In this document: one piece after another, positions 53,146 through 61,493 of the stretch
Layout: the number at the start of each line of letters is the position of its first letter
Numbering within the stretch: position 1 is the stretch's first letter
From: NVTR01 sp036480115
GTDB lineage: Bacteria > Pseudomonadota > Alphaproteobacteria > Rhodobacterales > Rhodobacteraceae
Reading direction: 5' to 3'
DNA length: 64,000 nucleotides
Assembly: GCA_965224795.1 (NCBI GenBank)
Contig: CBDDAE010000001.1
Location: 248,001 to 312,000 of the forward strand
Translations under genes and position numbers: made by a program
Notes under the pieces: model-generated
What the model saw: only the letters and a program-made list of their open reading frames with translations
What the model was told of the DNA's origin: nothing
The model's database searches: none

Positions 53146-53733
53146 TTAGTTTTCGACAGGCGCGACCGGGGCCGTTTCAACTGTCATCACATCGCCAGTG
53201 CCAAACAGATCGCTCAGGTGCAGCGCTGCAGTGATGTCATTCAGTTCCATGCCAAAGTTGCCCAGTGCGGCATCGGCCATTTCGCCGTAGGCCAGTGGGT
53301 TAAACCGCTCTGTGTAAAATTCTACGTCAAGCAGGTGGCCATAGGCACCGGGTTGGGCCCAATAGGCAAATGTCTGTGGGTCCAACAGAACGTCGTATGT
53401 GTCTGTGTCCAGCCATTTGGCCCAGGTTTCAACATTCATCATGTTGATATAGGTTTCTGGCTTCATCATCTGCGCCCAGGTTGCCGGATCAGACATGGCT
53501 GTATGGATGAAAGTATGGCTGCTTGGATCAGCAAAACCGATCCAGAAATCTGGGTCAGTGAAATTGATAGCCAATGTCGCATCAGCTTCGGCAGTTGAAC
53601 CATCCCACCAGCTGGCGGCGTCAAATGGGTTACCAATTCGCACGCCTGCAACTTCAAATGAGCTGGCATTAGCAATTGTGCCAGTCAGGGCCAGTGTGGC
53701 AGCGACGGCAGCTGTTGTAAGTAGGTTTTTCAT
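53146..53733 (-). CDS. Secreted protein of unknown function with four 18-residue tandem repeats
   Basis: A 195-residue exported protein: signal peptide 1-23 ending ANA before SSFEVAG. Residues 83-154 are four tandem 18-residue units (PATWAQMMKPETYINMMN, VETWAKWLDTDTYDVLLD, PQTFAYWAQPGAYGHLLD, VEFYTERFNPLAYGEMAD). The pattern is x-x-T/F-aromatic-A-x-W/M-x-x-P-x-x-Y-x-x-L/M-x-D. Residues 61-82 may be a diverged fifth. No Cys, no catalytic motif; rich in Trp, Tyr, Met and Asp, acidic overall. AGGGA ribosome site upstream and a T-run terminator after. I do not recognise the family; a periplasmic binding or structural role is possible. Confidence 0.75.
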   Translation of the reverse strand: MKNLLTTAAVAATLALTGTIANASSFEVAGVRIGNPFDAASWWDGSTAEADATLAINFTDPDFWIGFADPSSHTFIHTAMSDPATWAQMMKPETYINMMNVETWAKWLDTDTYDVLLDPQTFAYWAQPGAYGHLLDVEFYTERFNPLAYGEMADAALGNFGMELNDITAALHLSDLFGTGDVMTVETAPVAPVEN

Positions 53734-54037
53734 TTCATATCCCTTTTCGCGTTTATTCGTGCTGTTTAATCAGTCGGTTTTAACGGCCTCCCACACCAAT
53801 TCGTAATGGCGCTTTCATCTCTTATATCATCATATTCGCATTTTAGAATATCTTTTTATTGCGACATAGTGACGTATTGTCCAAAAGATGATTTTTCGTC
53901 ACGTAATTCTATTCTAATCATTGACTTAGCTAAAATATTACAAATGCAACACAATGACTTGCATTGAATGTGATGGCCCATTCCTGCATCGGTATGCGCA
54001 GCCAACTGGGGCTAAAACCAACAAAAGGGATAGTAAA
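53734..54037. other. AT-rich divergent intergenic region
   Basis: 304 bases without a gene, between the divergent repeat-protein and lipoprotein genes. It is clearly more AT-rich than its surroundings. It holds an inverted repeat GTGACG (53869-53874) / CGTCAC (53897-53902) and a -35-like TTGACT at 53921-53926 reading toward the lipoprotein, but no convincing -10 at standard distance. An ORF opening at 53954 in the lipoprotein frame has no ribosome site. Shared regulation of the two envelope proteins is possible. Confidence 0.5.
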
Positions 54038-54217
54038 ATGACATCAACAAAAGCGATTCTTGCATTTCTGGGGCTCTTTGCCTTGGCCGCGTGTGAAACA
54101 CCTGCCCACCCGGACACGAACGACCATAGCGCTGGCGGCGGCATGATGAATGACGGCGAAGTTATGTCGGGTGGCGAAGTCATGCTGGGCGACGACACCA
54201 TGATGAGCGGCGGCTAA
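54038..54217 (+). CDS. Small lipoprotein with Gly/Met-rich tail
   Basis: A 59-residue protein: MTSTKAILAFLGLFALAAC is a lipoprotein signal with lipobox LAAC (Cys19), followed by ETPAHPDTNDHS and then a low-complexity acidic tail with repeated G-G/D-E/D-x-M-x-G-G units. Start at ATG 54038 is supported by AAAGGGA at 54024-54030. Divergent from the 18-residue-repeat protein. Met- and His-rich tails can bind metals, but that is a guess; function unknown. Confidence 0.7.
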   Translation: MTSTKAILAFLGLFALAACETPAHPDTNDHSAGGGMMNDGEVMSGGEVMLGDDTMMSGG

Positions 54218-54242
54218 ACCGTTTAACAATGCAAGCAAAACC

Positions 54243-54272
54243 TGTCGGCACCTGAAACATCACGTGCCGACA
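54243..54272 (+). terminator. Hairpin after the small lipoprotein gene
   Basis: Perfect 9-bp arms TGTCGGCAC (54243-54251) and GTGCCGACA (54264-54272) with a 12-base loop, 26 bases after the stop. No T-run follows, so intrinsic termination is uncertain. Confidence 0.5.
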
Positions 54273-54347
54273 TACCAAATATCATAAAATCCAAATTGAC
54301 AGAACGGCAATTGCATGGCCACCTCCTGAAAAGAACAGAGGTGTATT

Positions 54348-55520
54348 ATGAAATTGTCACAAAGAATTACCGGTCTCACTGGCGGCGGCTCTGACGGATG
54401 GGATTTGTTCATCAAAGCCCGCAAACTAGTCGCCCAGGGCCACCCGATTACCGAGCTGACCATCGGCGAACACGACATCCGAACTGATCCGATCATCCTG
54501 CAAGCCATGGATGCCTCTGCCCGCGGTGGTCACACTGGCTATGCCATGGTGCCAGGTGTCGACAGTCTGCGTGAAACAGTGGCCGGCAGGATCACCGAAC
54601 GCACCGGTATCCCCACCACATTAGATAACATCCTGATCACACCGGGCGGGCAGTCAGCGCTGTTCGCCGCCCATTCAGCTGTGTGCGATACAGGCGACCG
54701 GGCGCTGTATTGTGACCCCTTTTACGCCACCTACCCCGGAACCCTGCGTGCAGTGGGCGCAACACCGGTCGCCATTCAAACCAAACCTGAAGATGATTTC
54801 CAACCCCGTCAGGCCGACATAGAAGCCGCGGCACAGGGCGCAAAATCCCTGCTGGTGAATTCCCCCAACAATCCTACAGGTGTCGTCTATTCGCGCCAAA
54901 CCATGGAAAGTATCGCCGCGGCCTGCATCAAACATGACCTGTGGCTGATATCGGATGAGGTTTACGACACCCAGATATGGCAAGGCGAACATATCAGCCC
55001 GCGTGCCCTGCCAGATATGGTGCAACGCACGTTGGTTGTTGGCTCCATGTCCAAAAGCCACGCCATGACCGGATCACGCTGTGGCTGGGTCGCGGGCCCC
55101 GCTGAAGTGATCAGCCACATGATCAATCTGGCCACCCACACCACCTACGGCGTGCCCGGCTACATTCAGGACGCCGCTGAATTTGCTCTGAATGCCGGCC
55201 CGGAACTGGAGGAAAAGATAGCCGCGCCGTTTTTGCGGCGGCGTGACATCGCGGCACAGGTTATCAAAGGCCAGAATGTGGTGCGTTTGGTGCCCGCAGG
55301 CGGGGCCATGTACGTGATGCTCGATATTCGCGCCACGGGTCTTAGCGGCGAAGATTTCGGCTATGCCCTGCTGGACAAAGTACAAATCGCGGTGATGCCG
55401 GGCGAAAGCTTTGGCCAGGCCGCCGCTGGCCATATCCGCGTAGCCATGACCGTAGACGATGACAGTTTCAGGGACGCGCTGGTGCGCCTTGTCAATTTTG
55501 CACAGGAGATTAGCCCATGA
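54348..55520 (+). CDS. Class I/II PLP-dependent aminotransferase
   Basis: A 390-residue fold-type I aminotransferase. NSPNNPTG at 171-178, SDEVYD, the PLP Schiff-base Lys236 in GSMSKSHAMTGSRCGW and the C-terminal Arg region GHIRVAMTVDD are intact. It transfers an amino group between an amino acid and a 2-oxo acid; the substrate (aspartate or aromatic type) is not decidable. Overlaps the next gene by four bases (ATGA), suggesting linked metabolism with the PEP-mutase-family protein. Confidence 0.9.
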   Translation: MKLSQRITGLTGGGSDGWDLFIKARKLVAQGHPITELTIGEHDIRTDPIILQAMDASARGGHTGYAMVPGVDSLRETVAGRITERTGIPTTLDNILITPGGQSALFAAHSAVCDTGDRALYCDPFYATYPGTLRAVGATPVAIQTKPEDDFQPRQADIEAAAQGAKSLLVNSPNNPTGVVYSRQTMESIAAACIKHDLWLISDEVYDTQIWQGEHISPRALPDMVQRTLVVGSMSKSHAMTGSRCGWVAGPAEVISHMINLATHTTYGVPGYIQDAAEFALNAGPELEEKIAAPFLRRRDIAAQVIKGQNVVRLVPAGGAMYVMLDIRATGLSGEDFGYALLDKVQIAVMPGESFGQAAAGHIRVAMTVDDDSFRDALVRLVNFAQEISP

Positions 55521-56329
55521 CCAACGACATCGGCGCAACTTTTCGCGCCCTGCACCGCCCCGGAAATCCGTTCATTCTGGCCAATGCCTGGGACATCGGC
55601 AGCGCCAAAATGCTGGCTGCCTTAGGGGCGCAAGCCATCGGCACGTCTTCGGCAGCCCATGCCTTTACCCTTGGTCGCACCGACGGGCAGATATCGCGCG
55701 ATGAAGCCTTGTCCCACGCATCCGATCTGGCCACAGCCGTCAACTTGCCCATTTCTGGTGACTTTGAAAATGGTTTTGGAGAGGCCCCGGAAACAGTCGC
55801 TGAAACCGTGCGCCTGTCAGCCGAGGCCGGACTGGCCGGCATATCTATTGAGGACACGGCCCTACCCGACCAAACCGCTTACCCGTTTGATCTGGCCGTT
55901 GAACGCATTCGCGCCGCAGCCGATGCCGCCCGCGCGCTGCCCGGTGATTTTGTGCTGGTGGCCCGCACCGATGGCATCATGACTGGCGCCTACGATATAG
56001 ATGAAGCCCTGAAACGTCTGGCCGCCTTTGATGCCGCCGGGGCCGATTGCCTGTATGCACCCCTGCCCAAAACCACCGGTGATCTGGCCCGCATTTGCCA
56101 ATCAACCAGCAAACCGGTCAACGCGCTGGCGGCAGGCCCGACCTATACCGGCTTAAGCCGAACAGATTACGCCAACCTTGGCGTGGCGCGCATCTCGCTT
56201 GGTTCAGCTTTAGCGCGGGCCACCCATTCACTAATCCATGACGCCGCCAAAGACATGTTTGACGATGGCAGTTTTTCCCGCCTGTCCCCCGGTGTTTCCG
56301 GCGGTGATATTGACGCCATGATGGGTTAA
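55517..56329 (+). CDS. Isocitrate lyase/PEP mutase-family protein
   Basis: A 270-residue (alpha/beta)8 enzyme: N-terminal FILANAWDIGSAKMLAALGAQAIGTSSAA, metal-ligand segment DFENGFGEAPETVAETV, SIEDTALPD, and LVARTDG. The family includes methylisocitrate lyase, oxaloacetate decarboxylase and PEP mutase; the KKCG/CGH lyase motif is not present, so a simple isocitrate lyase is unlikely. It is coupled to the aminotransferase. Reaction unknown, probably cleavage or decarboxylation of a 2-oxo or hydroxy acid. Confidence 0.83.
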   Translation: MTNDIGATFRALHRPGNPFILANAWDIGSAKMLAALGAQAIGTSSAAHAFTLGRTDGQISRDEALSHASDLATAVNLPISGDFENGFGEAPETVAETVRLSAEAGLAGISIEDTALPDQTAYPFDLAVERIRAAADAARALPGDFVLVARTDGIMTGAYDIDEALKRLAAFDAAGADCLYAPLPKTTGDLARICQSTSKPVNALAAGPTYTGLSRTDYANLGVARISLGSALARATHSLIHDAAKDMFDDGSFSRLSPGVSGGDIDAMMG

Positions 56330-56425
56330 TTCCGGCCAAATCGTCCAAAAACGACCCCATGGCGCAAACAGACTTGACCGATATCTGATTTTGCCCGCAG
56401 CTTCGTAATTGGAAGGCATGGGCGT

Positions 56426-56515
56426 ATGGATCAACTCAACTGGCTGATTGCATTACATGTTCGCACCATTGGTGCCGAACGTGGCTTTGCCGCCCGTGGG
56501 GCCCCGACCACCTGA
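56426..56515 (+). CDS. Possible 29-residue ORF, uncertain
   Basis: In the 225-base gap before mttB an ATG at 56426, eleven bases after a GGAAGG ribosome-like site, opens a 29-codon frame starting MDQLNWLIALHVRTIGAERG. It may be a small protein, a fragment of a lost gene, or chance. Nothing else is seen in the gap. Confidence 0.2.
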   Translation: MDQLNWLIALHVRTIGAERGFAARGAPTT

Positions 56516-56554
56516 AAAGTCACTATTCCCTTTGCTTTTCAGGACATCCCAAGA

Positions 56555-58093
56555 ATGACAGATTCACCCCCACGCAGATCCGGTGGTCGCAACGCGCGCC
56601 GCGCTTTACGGGCCGCCCCCCTTGCCAAAGACCTGCGCCCTGTACGCCCCGGCATGTCGGGTGGCACTTTTAAGCCCCTAACTGACAGCGAAATTCGACG
56701 TATCCACTCGGCCGCTCTGGATGCATTGGAAGAAATCGGCCTGGCCGACGCCCCGCAATCAGGCATTGATTACATGGTCGGCGCCGGTGCCATATTGGGC
56801 GATGATGGCCGGTTGCGGTTTCCCCGCGCCGTCATAGAAGACACCGTTGCCCGCGCGCCCAAAAATCTTACCCTGCATGGCCGCGACCCAAAGCATGACA
56901 TGGAATTGTCAGGCGCGCGCACCTATTACGGCACCGCCGGTGCGGCTGTGCATATGGTGGATGTGGCTGGGCGCGTCTACCGCGACAGCACCACGCAAGA
57001 TCTGCACGATGCCGCCCGCATTGCCGACACCCTTGATAACATTCACTTTGTCCAACGTCCGATGGTGTGCCGCGATGTGCTGGACAATTTTGATATGGAT
57101 ATCAACACGATCTACGCCACCTGTACGGGCACCACAAAACACGTGGGCACATCGTTTTCTGACCCCAGCTTTGTAACCGGCGCGGTTGAACTGCTTTATA
57201 TGATTGCAGGTGGTGAGCAGAAATTCCGCGACCGCCCATTTGTGTCGGCTTCCAACTGTTTTGTGGTGCCGCCGATGAAATTTGCCACCGAAAGCTGTCA
57301 GGCCATGGAAACCACAATACTGGCTGGCGTGCCGCTTTTGCTGTTGTCAGCCGGACAGGCCGGGGCCACATCACCCGCTCCCATAGCCGGGGCCATTGTG
57401 CAATCCGTGGCCGAATGTCTGGCCGGGTTGGTCTATTCTCAGGCTGTCAAACTCGGTGCGCCGGTGATGTTTGGCACCTGGCCGTTCGTGTCGGATTTGC
57501 GCACCGGGGCGATGTCCGGTGGTTCTGCTGAACAGGCATTGCTGACTGCGGCCTGCGCCCAGATGCACCAGTTTTACGGGCTGCCCGGCGGGGCACCTGC
57601 CGGTATGGCCGACAGCAAAATGCCCGATATGCAGGCGGGATGGGAACAGGCCACATCGGCCGTGTTGGCCGGTATGGCCGGGCTGAACCTGATCTATGAA
57701 GCCGCCGGCATGCATGCCTCACTGTTGGGTTTTTGCCATGAAAGCCTGATCCTTGGGGATGATCTGATCGGCGGTGCCTTGCGCTGTGTGCGTGGTATTG
57801 AAGTGAACGAGAACACCATAGGCCTGGACACAATGCGCGCGGTTTGCCTTGGCGGTCCGGGGCATTATCTGGGTCAGGACCAAACCCTGTCGCTGATGCA
57901 AACCGAATATATCTATCCAGCCCTTGGCGACCGGACTTCACCGAAAGAATGGGAAGAGATGGGCCGCCCTGATCTGCTGCTTAACGCGACAGCAAAGAAA
58001 GAAGAAATCCTTGCCACCCGGTCCGCCGCCCGGTTTGACCCGAAACTGGACGCCGAAATCCGCGCCAAATTCAACATCCACCTGCCCGCCTAA
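56555..58093 (+). CDS. Trimethylamine methyltransferase-family (MttB) protein, non-pyrrolysine
   Basis: A 512-residue TIM-barrel protein of the MttB superfamily (RIHSAALDALEEIGLADAP at the N-terminus, GTSFSDPSF, GAMSGGSAEQALL, LGGPGHYLGQDQTL). There is no in-frame TAG, so it lacks pyrrolysine and is not a true trimethylamine enzyme; characterised relatives such as MtgB demethylate glycine betaine and hand the methyl group to a corrinoid protein. No corrinoid protein, activase or second methyltransferase is nearby. The N-terminus is arginine-rich. Its stop overlaps by four bases the stop of the convergent uup. Confidence 0.88.
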   Translation: MTDSPPRRSGGRNARRALRAAPLAKDLRPVRPGMSGGTFKPLTDSEIRRIHSAALDALEEIGLADAPQSGIDYMVGAGAILGDDGRLRFPRAVIEDTVARAPKNLTLHGRDPKHDMELSGARTYYGTAGAAVHMVDVAGRVYRDSTTQDLHDAARIADTLDNIHFVQRPMVCRDVLDNFDMDINTIYATCTGTTKHVGTSFSDPSFVTGAVELLYMIAGGEQKFRDRPFVSASNCFVVPPMKFATESCQAMETTILAGVPLLLLSAGQAGATSPAPIAGAIVQSVAECLAGLVYSQAVKLGAPVMFGTWPFVSDLRTGAMSGGSAEQALLTAACAQMHQFYGLPGGAPAGMADSKMPDMQAGWEQATSAVLAGMAGLNLIYEAAGMHASLLGFCHESLILGDDLIGGALRCVRGIEVNENTIGLDTMRAVCLGGPGHYLGQDQTLSLMQTEYIYPALGDRTSPKEWEEMGRPDLLLNATAKKEEILATRSAARFDPKLDAEIRAKFNIHLPA

Positions 58094-59895
58094 GCGCCGG
58101 CGCGCTCTTCCAATGCCAGCCACTCGGCCTCAGCCTGATCAATTGCAGCCTGGCGCGATATCAGCGCATCGGTTGCCTTTTGAAACTTGGCCGGATCACG
58201 GGTGAACAGCTCGGGGTCCGACATCAACACAGTCAGTTTGGTGATTTCAGCTTCATACTTTTCAATCAACACTGGCAATTCTTGCAGGCGGTGTTTTTCG
58301 GTGAAAGAAAGGCCGGAACGGGTTGATTGCAGTGGTTTTTCCGCCTTATAACGGCGCGGTTTTACAGCCACGTCTTCGGTACCATACGCACGCCTCTGCG
58401 CCTGATAATCGCTCCAGCCACCGGCGTATACTACGGCCTGCCCGTCGCCTTCCATAGCGATTGTGCTGGTGGCCACGCGATCAATAAAATCGCGGTCATG
58501 GCTTACCAGCAGCACAGTTCCTTCATAATCCGCCAGCAATTCCTGCAACAGATCAAGGGTTTCAATATCCAGATCATTGGTCGGCTCATCCAATACCAAC
58601 AAATTACTTTGCCGCGCCATCAACCGCGCCAATAACAGCCGGGATTTTTCGCCCCCCGACAGGCTGCGCACTGGCGCGCGGGCCTGGGCATCCGAAAACA
58701 GAAATTCTTTCAAGTACCCGACAACATGGCGCGGTATCCCCCGCACCATGATCTGATCGGCCTTACCGGACACGGCCATATCAGGGTCCCCGGTCAGGTT
58801 TTCCCACAGGGATTTATCCGGCATTAGCCCGGTGCGGTTTTGATCAAACGTCACCATTTCAACAGTGCCGCCCAACCGAACCTGCCCGGCATCCGGCGTT
58901 TCCTGCCCAATCAGCATTTTCAATAGCGTGGTCTTGCCCACCCCATTTGGTCCGACCAGTGCAATCCTGTCACCGCGCGCAACCCGCAAGGAAAAGTCGC
59001 GCAATATCTCCTGCCCGTTAAAATCCTTAGAAATACCAACGGCTTCAATCACCAGCTTGCCAGATTTTTGCCCCGCCTCAAACGCCATGCCTGCCGTGCC
59101 CTGACGGCGAATCATCCCGGCCCGTTCACTGCGCAAATCCCCAAGGGCACGCACCCGGCCCTGATTGCGCTTGCGCCGCGCTGAAATGCCTTCCACCGCC
59201 CACCTGGCTTCGGCTTTGATCTTACGATCCAGCTTATGGCGGTTCAGGTCTTCCTCGGCCCAAACCGTATCACGCCAGACCTCAAAGGCGTCAAACCCCT
59301 TTTCCTGGCGACGCACAACACCGCGATCAATCCACAACGTGCCCCGGGTCAGGCTGCGCAAAAACGCCCGGTCATGGCTGATCAGCACATAGGCCGACCG
59401 TGTGGCGCGCAATTGTTCCTCAAGCCAGCCAATGGCAGTGATATCCAGGTGATTAGTCGGCTCATCCAGCAACATCAACGCCGGTTCCTGTGCCAGCAAT
59501 CCGGCCAGAGCTGCCCGCCGCCGCTCGCCACCCGATGCCGTGGTCACAGCCATCTCAGGGTCGAACTTCAACCCCTCGGCAACCCGCTCCACCCGGTACA
59601 TTTCAGATGGTTCCAGCCCACGGGACGCAAATTCACCAAGCGTTGAAAACCCTGACATATCAGGGTCTTGCTCCATATAACCAATGTTAACCCCGGACCC
59701 AGCAACCACCGATCCGCGATCCGCCTCAACCAGCCCGGCCATGACCTTCATCAGCGTTGACTTACCCGACCCATTGCGCCCCACCAGCGCCAGCCGATCC
59801 CCCGGCTGCACAACCACATCCAGCCGGTCAAAAACCGGATCACCACCAAATGTCAGCGATATATCAGAGACTTGTAAAACCGGTGCGCGTGCCAT
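58090..59895 (-). CDS. uup: ABC-F family ATPase, Uup type
   Basis: A 601-residue soluble protein with two ABC modules: Walker A GRNGSGKSTLMK near 38-49 and GPNGVGKTTLLK near 318-329, signatures with ASGGERRRAAL and LSGGEKSRLLLARL, Walker B LLDEPTNHLD and VLDEPTNDLD. The linker between modules and the C-terminal Glu/Lys-rich coiled coil (about 525-600) mark the Uup subgroup, which binds ribosomes or branched DNA. No membrane segments, so it is not a transporter. Confidence 0.92.
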   Translation of the reverse strand: MARAPVLQVSDISLTFGGDPVFDRLDVVVQPGDRLALVGRNGSGKSTLMKVMAGLVEADRGSVVAGSGVNIGYMEQDPDMSGFSTLGEFASRGLEPSEMYRVERVAEGLKFDPEMAVTTASGGERRRAALAGLLAQEPALMLLDEPTNHLDITAIGWLEEQLRATRSAYVLISHDRAFLRSLTRGTLWIDRGVVRRQEKGFDAFEVWRDTVWAEEDLNRHKLDRKIKAEARWAVEGISARRKRNQGRVRALGDLRSERAGMIRRQGTAGMAFEAGQKSGKLVIEAVGISKDFNGQEILRDFSLRVARGDRIALVGPNGVGKTTLLKMLIGQETPDAGQVRLGGTVEMVTFDQNRTGLMPDKSLWENLTGDPDMAVSGKADQIMVRGIPRHVVGYLKEFLFSDAQARAPVRSLSGGEKSRLLLARLMARQSNLLVLDEPTNDLDIETLDLLQELLADYEGTVLLVSHDRDFIDRVATSTIAMEGDGQAVVYAGGWSDYQAQRRAYGTEDVAVKPRRYKAEKPLQSTRSGLSFTEKHRLQELPVLIEKYEAEITKLTVLMSDPELFTRDPAKFQKATDALISRQAAIDQAEAEWLALEERAGA

Positions 59896-59933
59896 GCCTA
59901 GCTGCTACAAGCCGCACTTTGGTAGGTCAACAG

Positions 59934-59967
59934 CTTCTTCTTTTGAAAATATTTTCCCGCCGGAGGC
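59934..59967 (-). repeat. Intergenic repeat, copy D
   Basis: Plus strand CTTCTTC-TTTTGAAAATATTTT-CCCGCCGGAGGC. It sits between bamE (stop 60005) and uup, 37 bases after the bamE stop on the minus strand. A short GGTACC/GGTGCC hairpin adjoins it. Confidence 0.7.
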
Positions 59968-60004
59968 ACCTTTGCAGGTACCCAATTCTTTGCCGTAAAT
60001 TCAG

Positions 60005-60457
60005 CTATCCGCCAAACCCGCCACCTGATCGGCCAATGTTTCCCAGTAATCTGCGCAGGAACGGAACTTTGGCGGCCGTTGTTTGTGTGACCCGACGCGA
60101 CAAAGTAATCACCTGGCCGTTCTCAAGCCCAAACCGTTCAATGTTAGAAACCCGACCACTGCGGTTAAAACTGATTGTCACAACCTCGCGCTCAATTTCC
60201 TTTGGCGCCTGAAAGGCAAAATGGCGAAACCGGCTTTCGACGTAATACCAGGTGCCATCATCCAACAGTCCCTCTGCTGTTGGGCGTCCGATAACGGTTT
60301 CCACCGTTTCACGAGTGTCCGAGCCAACAATAACATTTTCCAGTTCCAATGCACTGGGAGCGTAGCCATGGTTGCGAAACTGCGTCGCACAGGACGCAGT
60401 TGTCAAAACCACCAGCCCAAGTATCATTGTTTTCACGGTTCCTGCTCGTTTGCCCAT
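60005..60457 (-). CDS. bamE: Outer-membrane protein assembly factor BamE (SmpA/OmlA)
   Basis: A 150-residue lipoprotein of the BAM complex. Signal GTVKTMILGLVVLTTASC with lipobox TASC at about Cys22, then NHGYAPSALELENVIVGSDTRETVETVIGRPTAEGLLDDGTWYYVES, the BamE fold. The ATG at 60457 has a strong GGGGGCGAG ribosome site; the frame open to 60568 overlaps the divergent DUF177 gene and is not supported. The 77-bp divergent arrangement with DUF177 is usual in Rhodobacterales. Confidence 0.92.
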   Translation of the reverse strand: MGKRAGTVKTMILGLVVLTTASCATQFRNHGYAPSALELENVIVGSDTRETVETVIGRPTAEGLLDDGTWYYVESRFRHFAFQAPKEIEREVVTISFNRSGRVSNIERFGLENGQVITLSRRVTQTTAAKVPFLRRLLGNIGRSGGGFGG

Positions 60458-60534
60458 CTCGCCCCCTTGCCATGTGGCTTTGCGCCTTTTATCCGGCTTA
60501 CATAATCTATGCCCCCTGTTCAAGAAGACATGCC

Positions 60535-61098
60535 ATGACACAACATGATCCCGCCACACCCAGTTCACTGTCCTTTTTGGTTTCTGACCTACCTAAAAGA
60601 CGCGAGCAAAAAGTTCTATTGACCCCAGACGCTGAGGAACGCAAAGAAATTGCAGAAAAACTAGGTGTTCTGGCGATTAAAAAGCTTCGTTTCTCGGGGT
60701 TTCTGAAAGCAGCCGGTAAAACAGATTGGCAGTTTTCGGCAGAATTGGGCGTAACAGTGGTCCAAAGCTGCGTGATCACTTTGGAACCCGTCACCACCCG
60801 CATCCAGGAAACAACGGAACGCAGGTTTGTTAAAACCCTGCCAGAAATGGAAGCCAACAGCGAAATGGAAATTCCTGAAGACATTTCTGTTGAAGCCCTG
60901 GGCACCCATATTTTCCCCGCCCAGATCATGCTGGAAGCCCTGATCCTTAACCTGCCGCAATTTCCCCGTTCACCCGGTGCTGCTCTTGTCAGCACCAATT
61001 TTACTGAGCCCGGTAAAGCCGCAATGACCGATGCTGACACCCGGCCCTTTGCCGGGCTGAAATCCCTGCGCGACGCCGCGAAAAGAGACACAGATTGA
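60535..61098 (+). CDS. DUF177 (YceD-family) protein
   Basis: A 187-residue protein of the YceD/DUF177 family, commonly placed before rpmF and implicated with 23S rRNA accumulation in plants and bacteria. Seen: LLTPDAEERKEIAEKLGVLAIKKLRFSG, QSCVITLEPVTTRI and EALILNLPQFPRSPGA. ATG at 60535 gives the family start; the frame open to 60349 is antisense to bamE. 161 bases separate it from rpmF. Confidence 0.88.
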   Translation: MTQHDPATPSSLSFLVSDLPKRREQKVLLTPDAEERKEIAEKLGVLAIKKLRFSGFLKAAGKTDWQFSAELGVTVVQSCVITLEPVTTRIQETTERRFVKTLPEMEANSEMEIPEDISVEALGTHIFPAQIMLEALILNLPQFPRSPGAALVSTNFTEPGKAAMTDADTRPFAGLKSLRDAAKRDTD

Positions 61099-61259
61099 AT
61101 CCACTTAAATACCCCTTGCGTTGCGCAAGATTCGCAGTATGTTCCCGGCCTTGTTTACAAGATAGGTTGGACACGGTCGCGCATTGCGCGTAAGACCCGG
61201 ATAAGACTTGAAATCAGGATGGGGCGCGCCCCAAACCCCATAGCCCCGAGGTTTACGAC

Positions 61260-61469
61260 ATGGCTGTCCCAAAGAGTAAAATCACACGTTCCAGACGCGG
61301 AATGCGTCGCGCCCATCAGGCCCTAACTGCAGCCAATCCTGCGGAATGCCCCAATTGCGGAGAGCTAAAGCGCCCGCACCACGTTTGCCCGTCCTGCGGT
61401 CACTATGCAGAGCGCGAAGTTGTTGCTGTCGTCGACGATATCGACTTTGACGACGAAGACGCGGCGTAG
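61260..61469 (+). CDS. rpmF: 50S ribosomal protein L32
   Basis: A 69-residue ribosomal protein: MAVPKSKITRSRRGMRRAHQAL, then a zinc ribbon CPNCGELKRPHHVCPSCGHY. The acidic tail DDIDFDDEDAA is a lineage feature. Starts the rpmF-plsX-fabH order that couples ribosome and lipid synthesis in many bacteria. Its leader has the palindrome GGGGCGCGCCCC at 61221-61232. Confidence 0.97.
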   Translation: MAVPKSKITRSRRGMRRAHQALTAANPAECPNCGELKRPHHVCPSCGHYAEREVVAVVDDIDFDDEDAA

Positions 61470-61493
61470 GGCCGGTTTTCAGGCAATCCGGGC

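Noticed and set aside
56555..58093. Pyrrolysine-containing trimethylamine methyltransferase
   Set aside because: The frame runs without any TAG, and no pyl genes are present.
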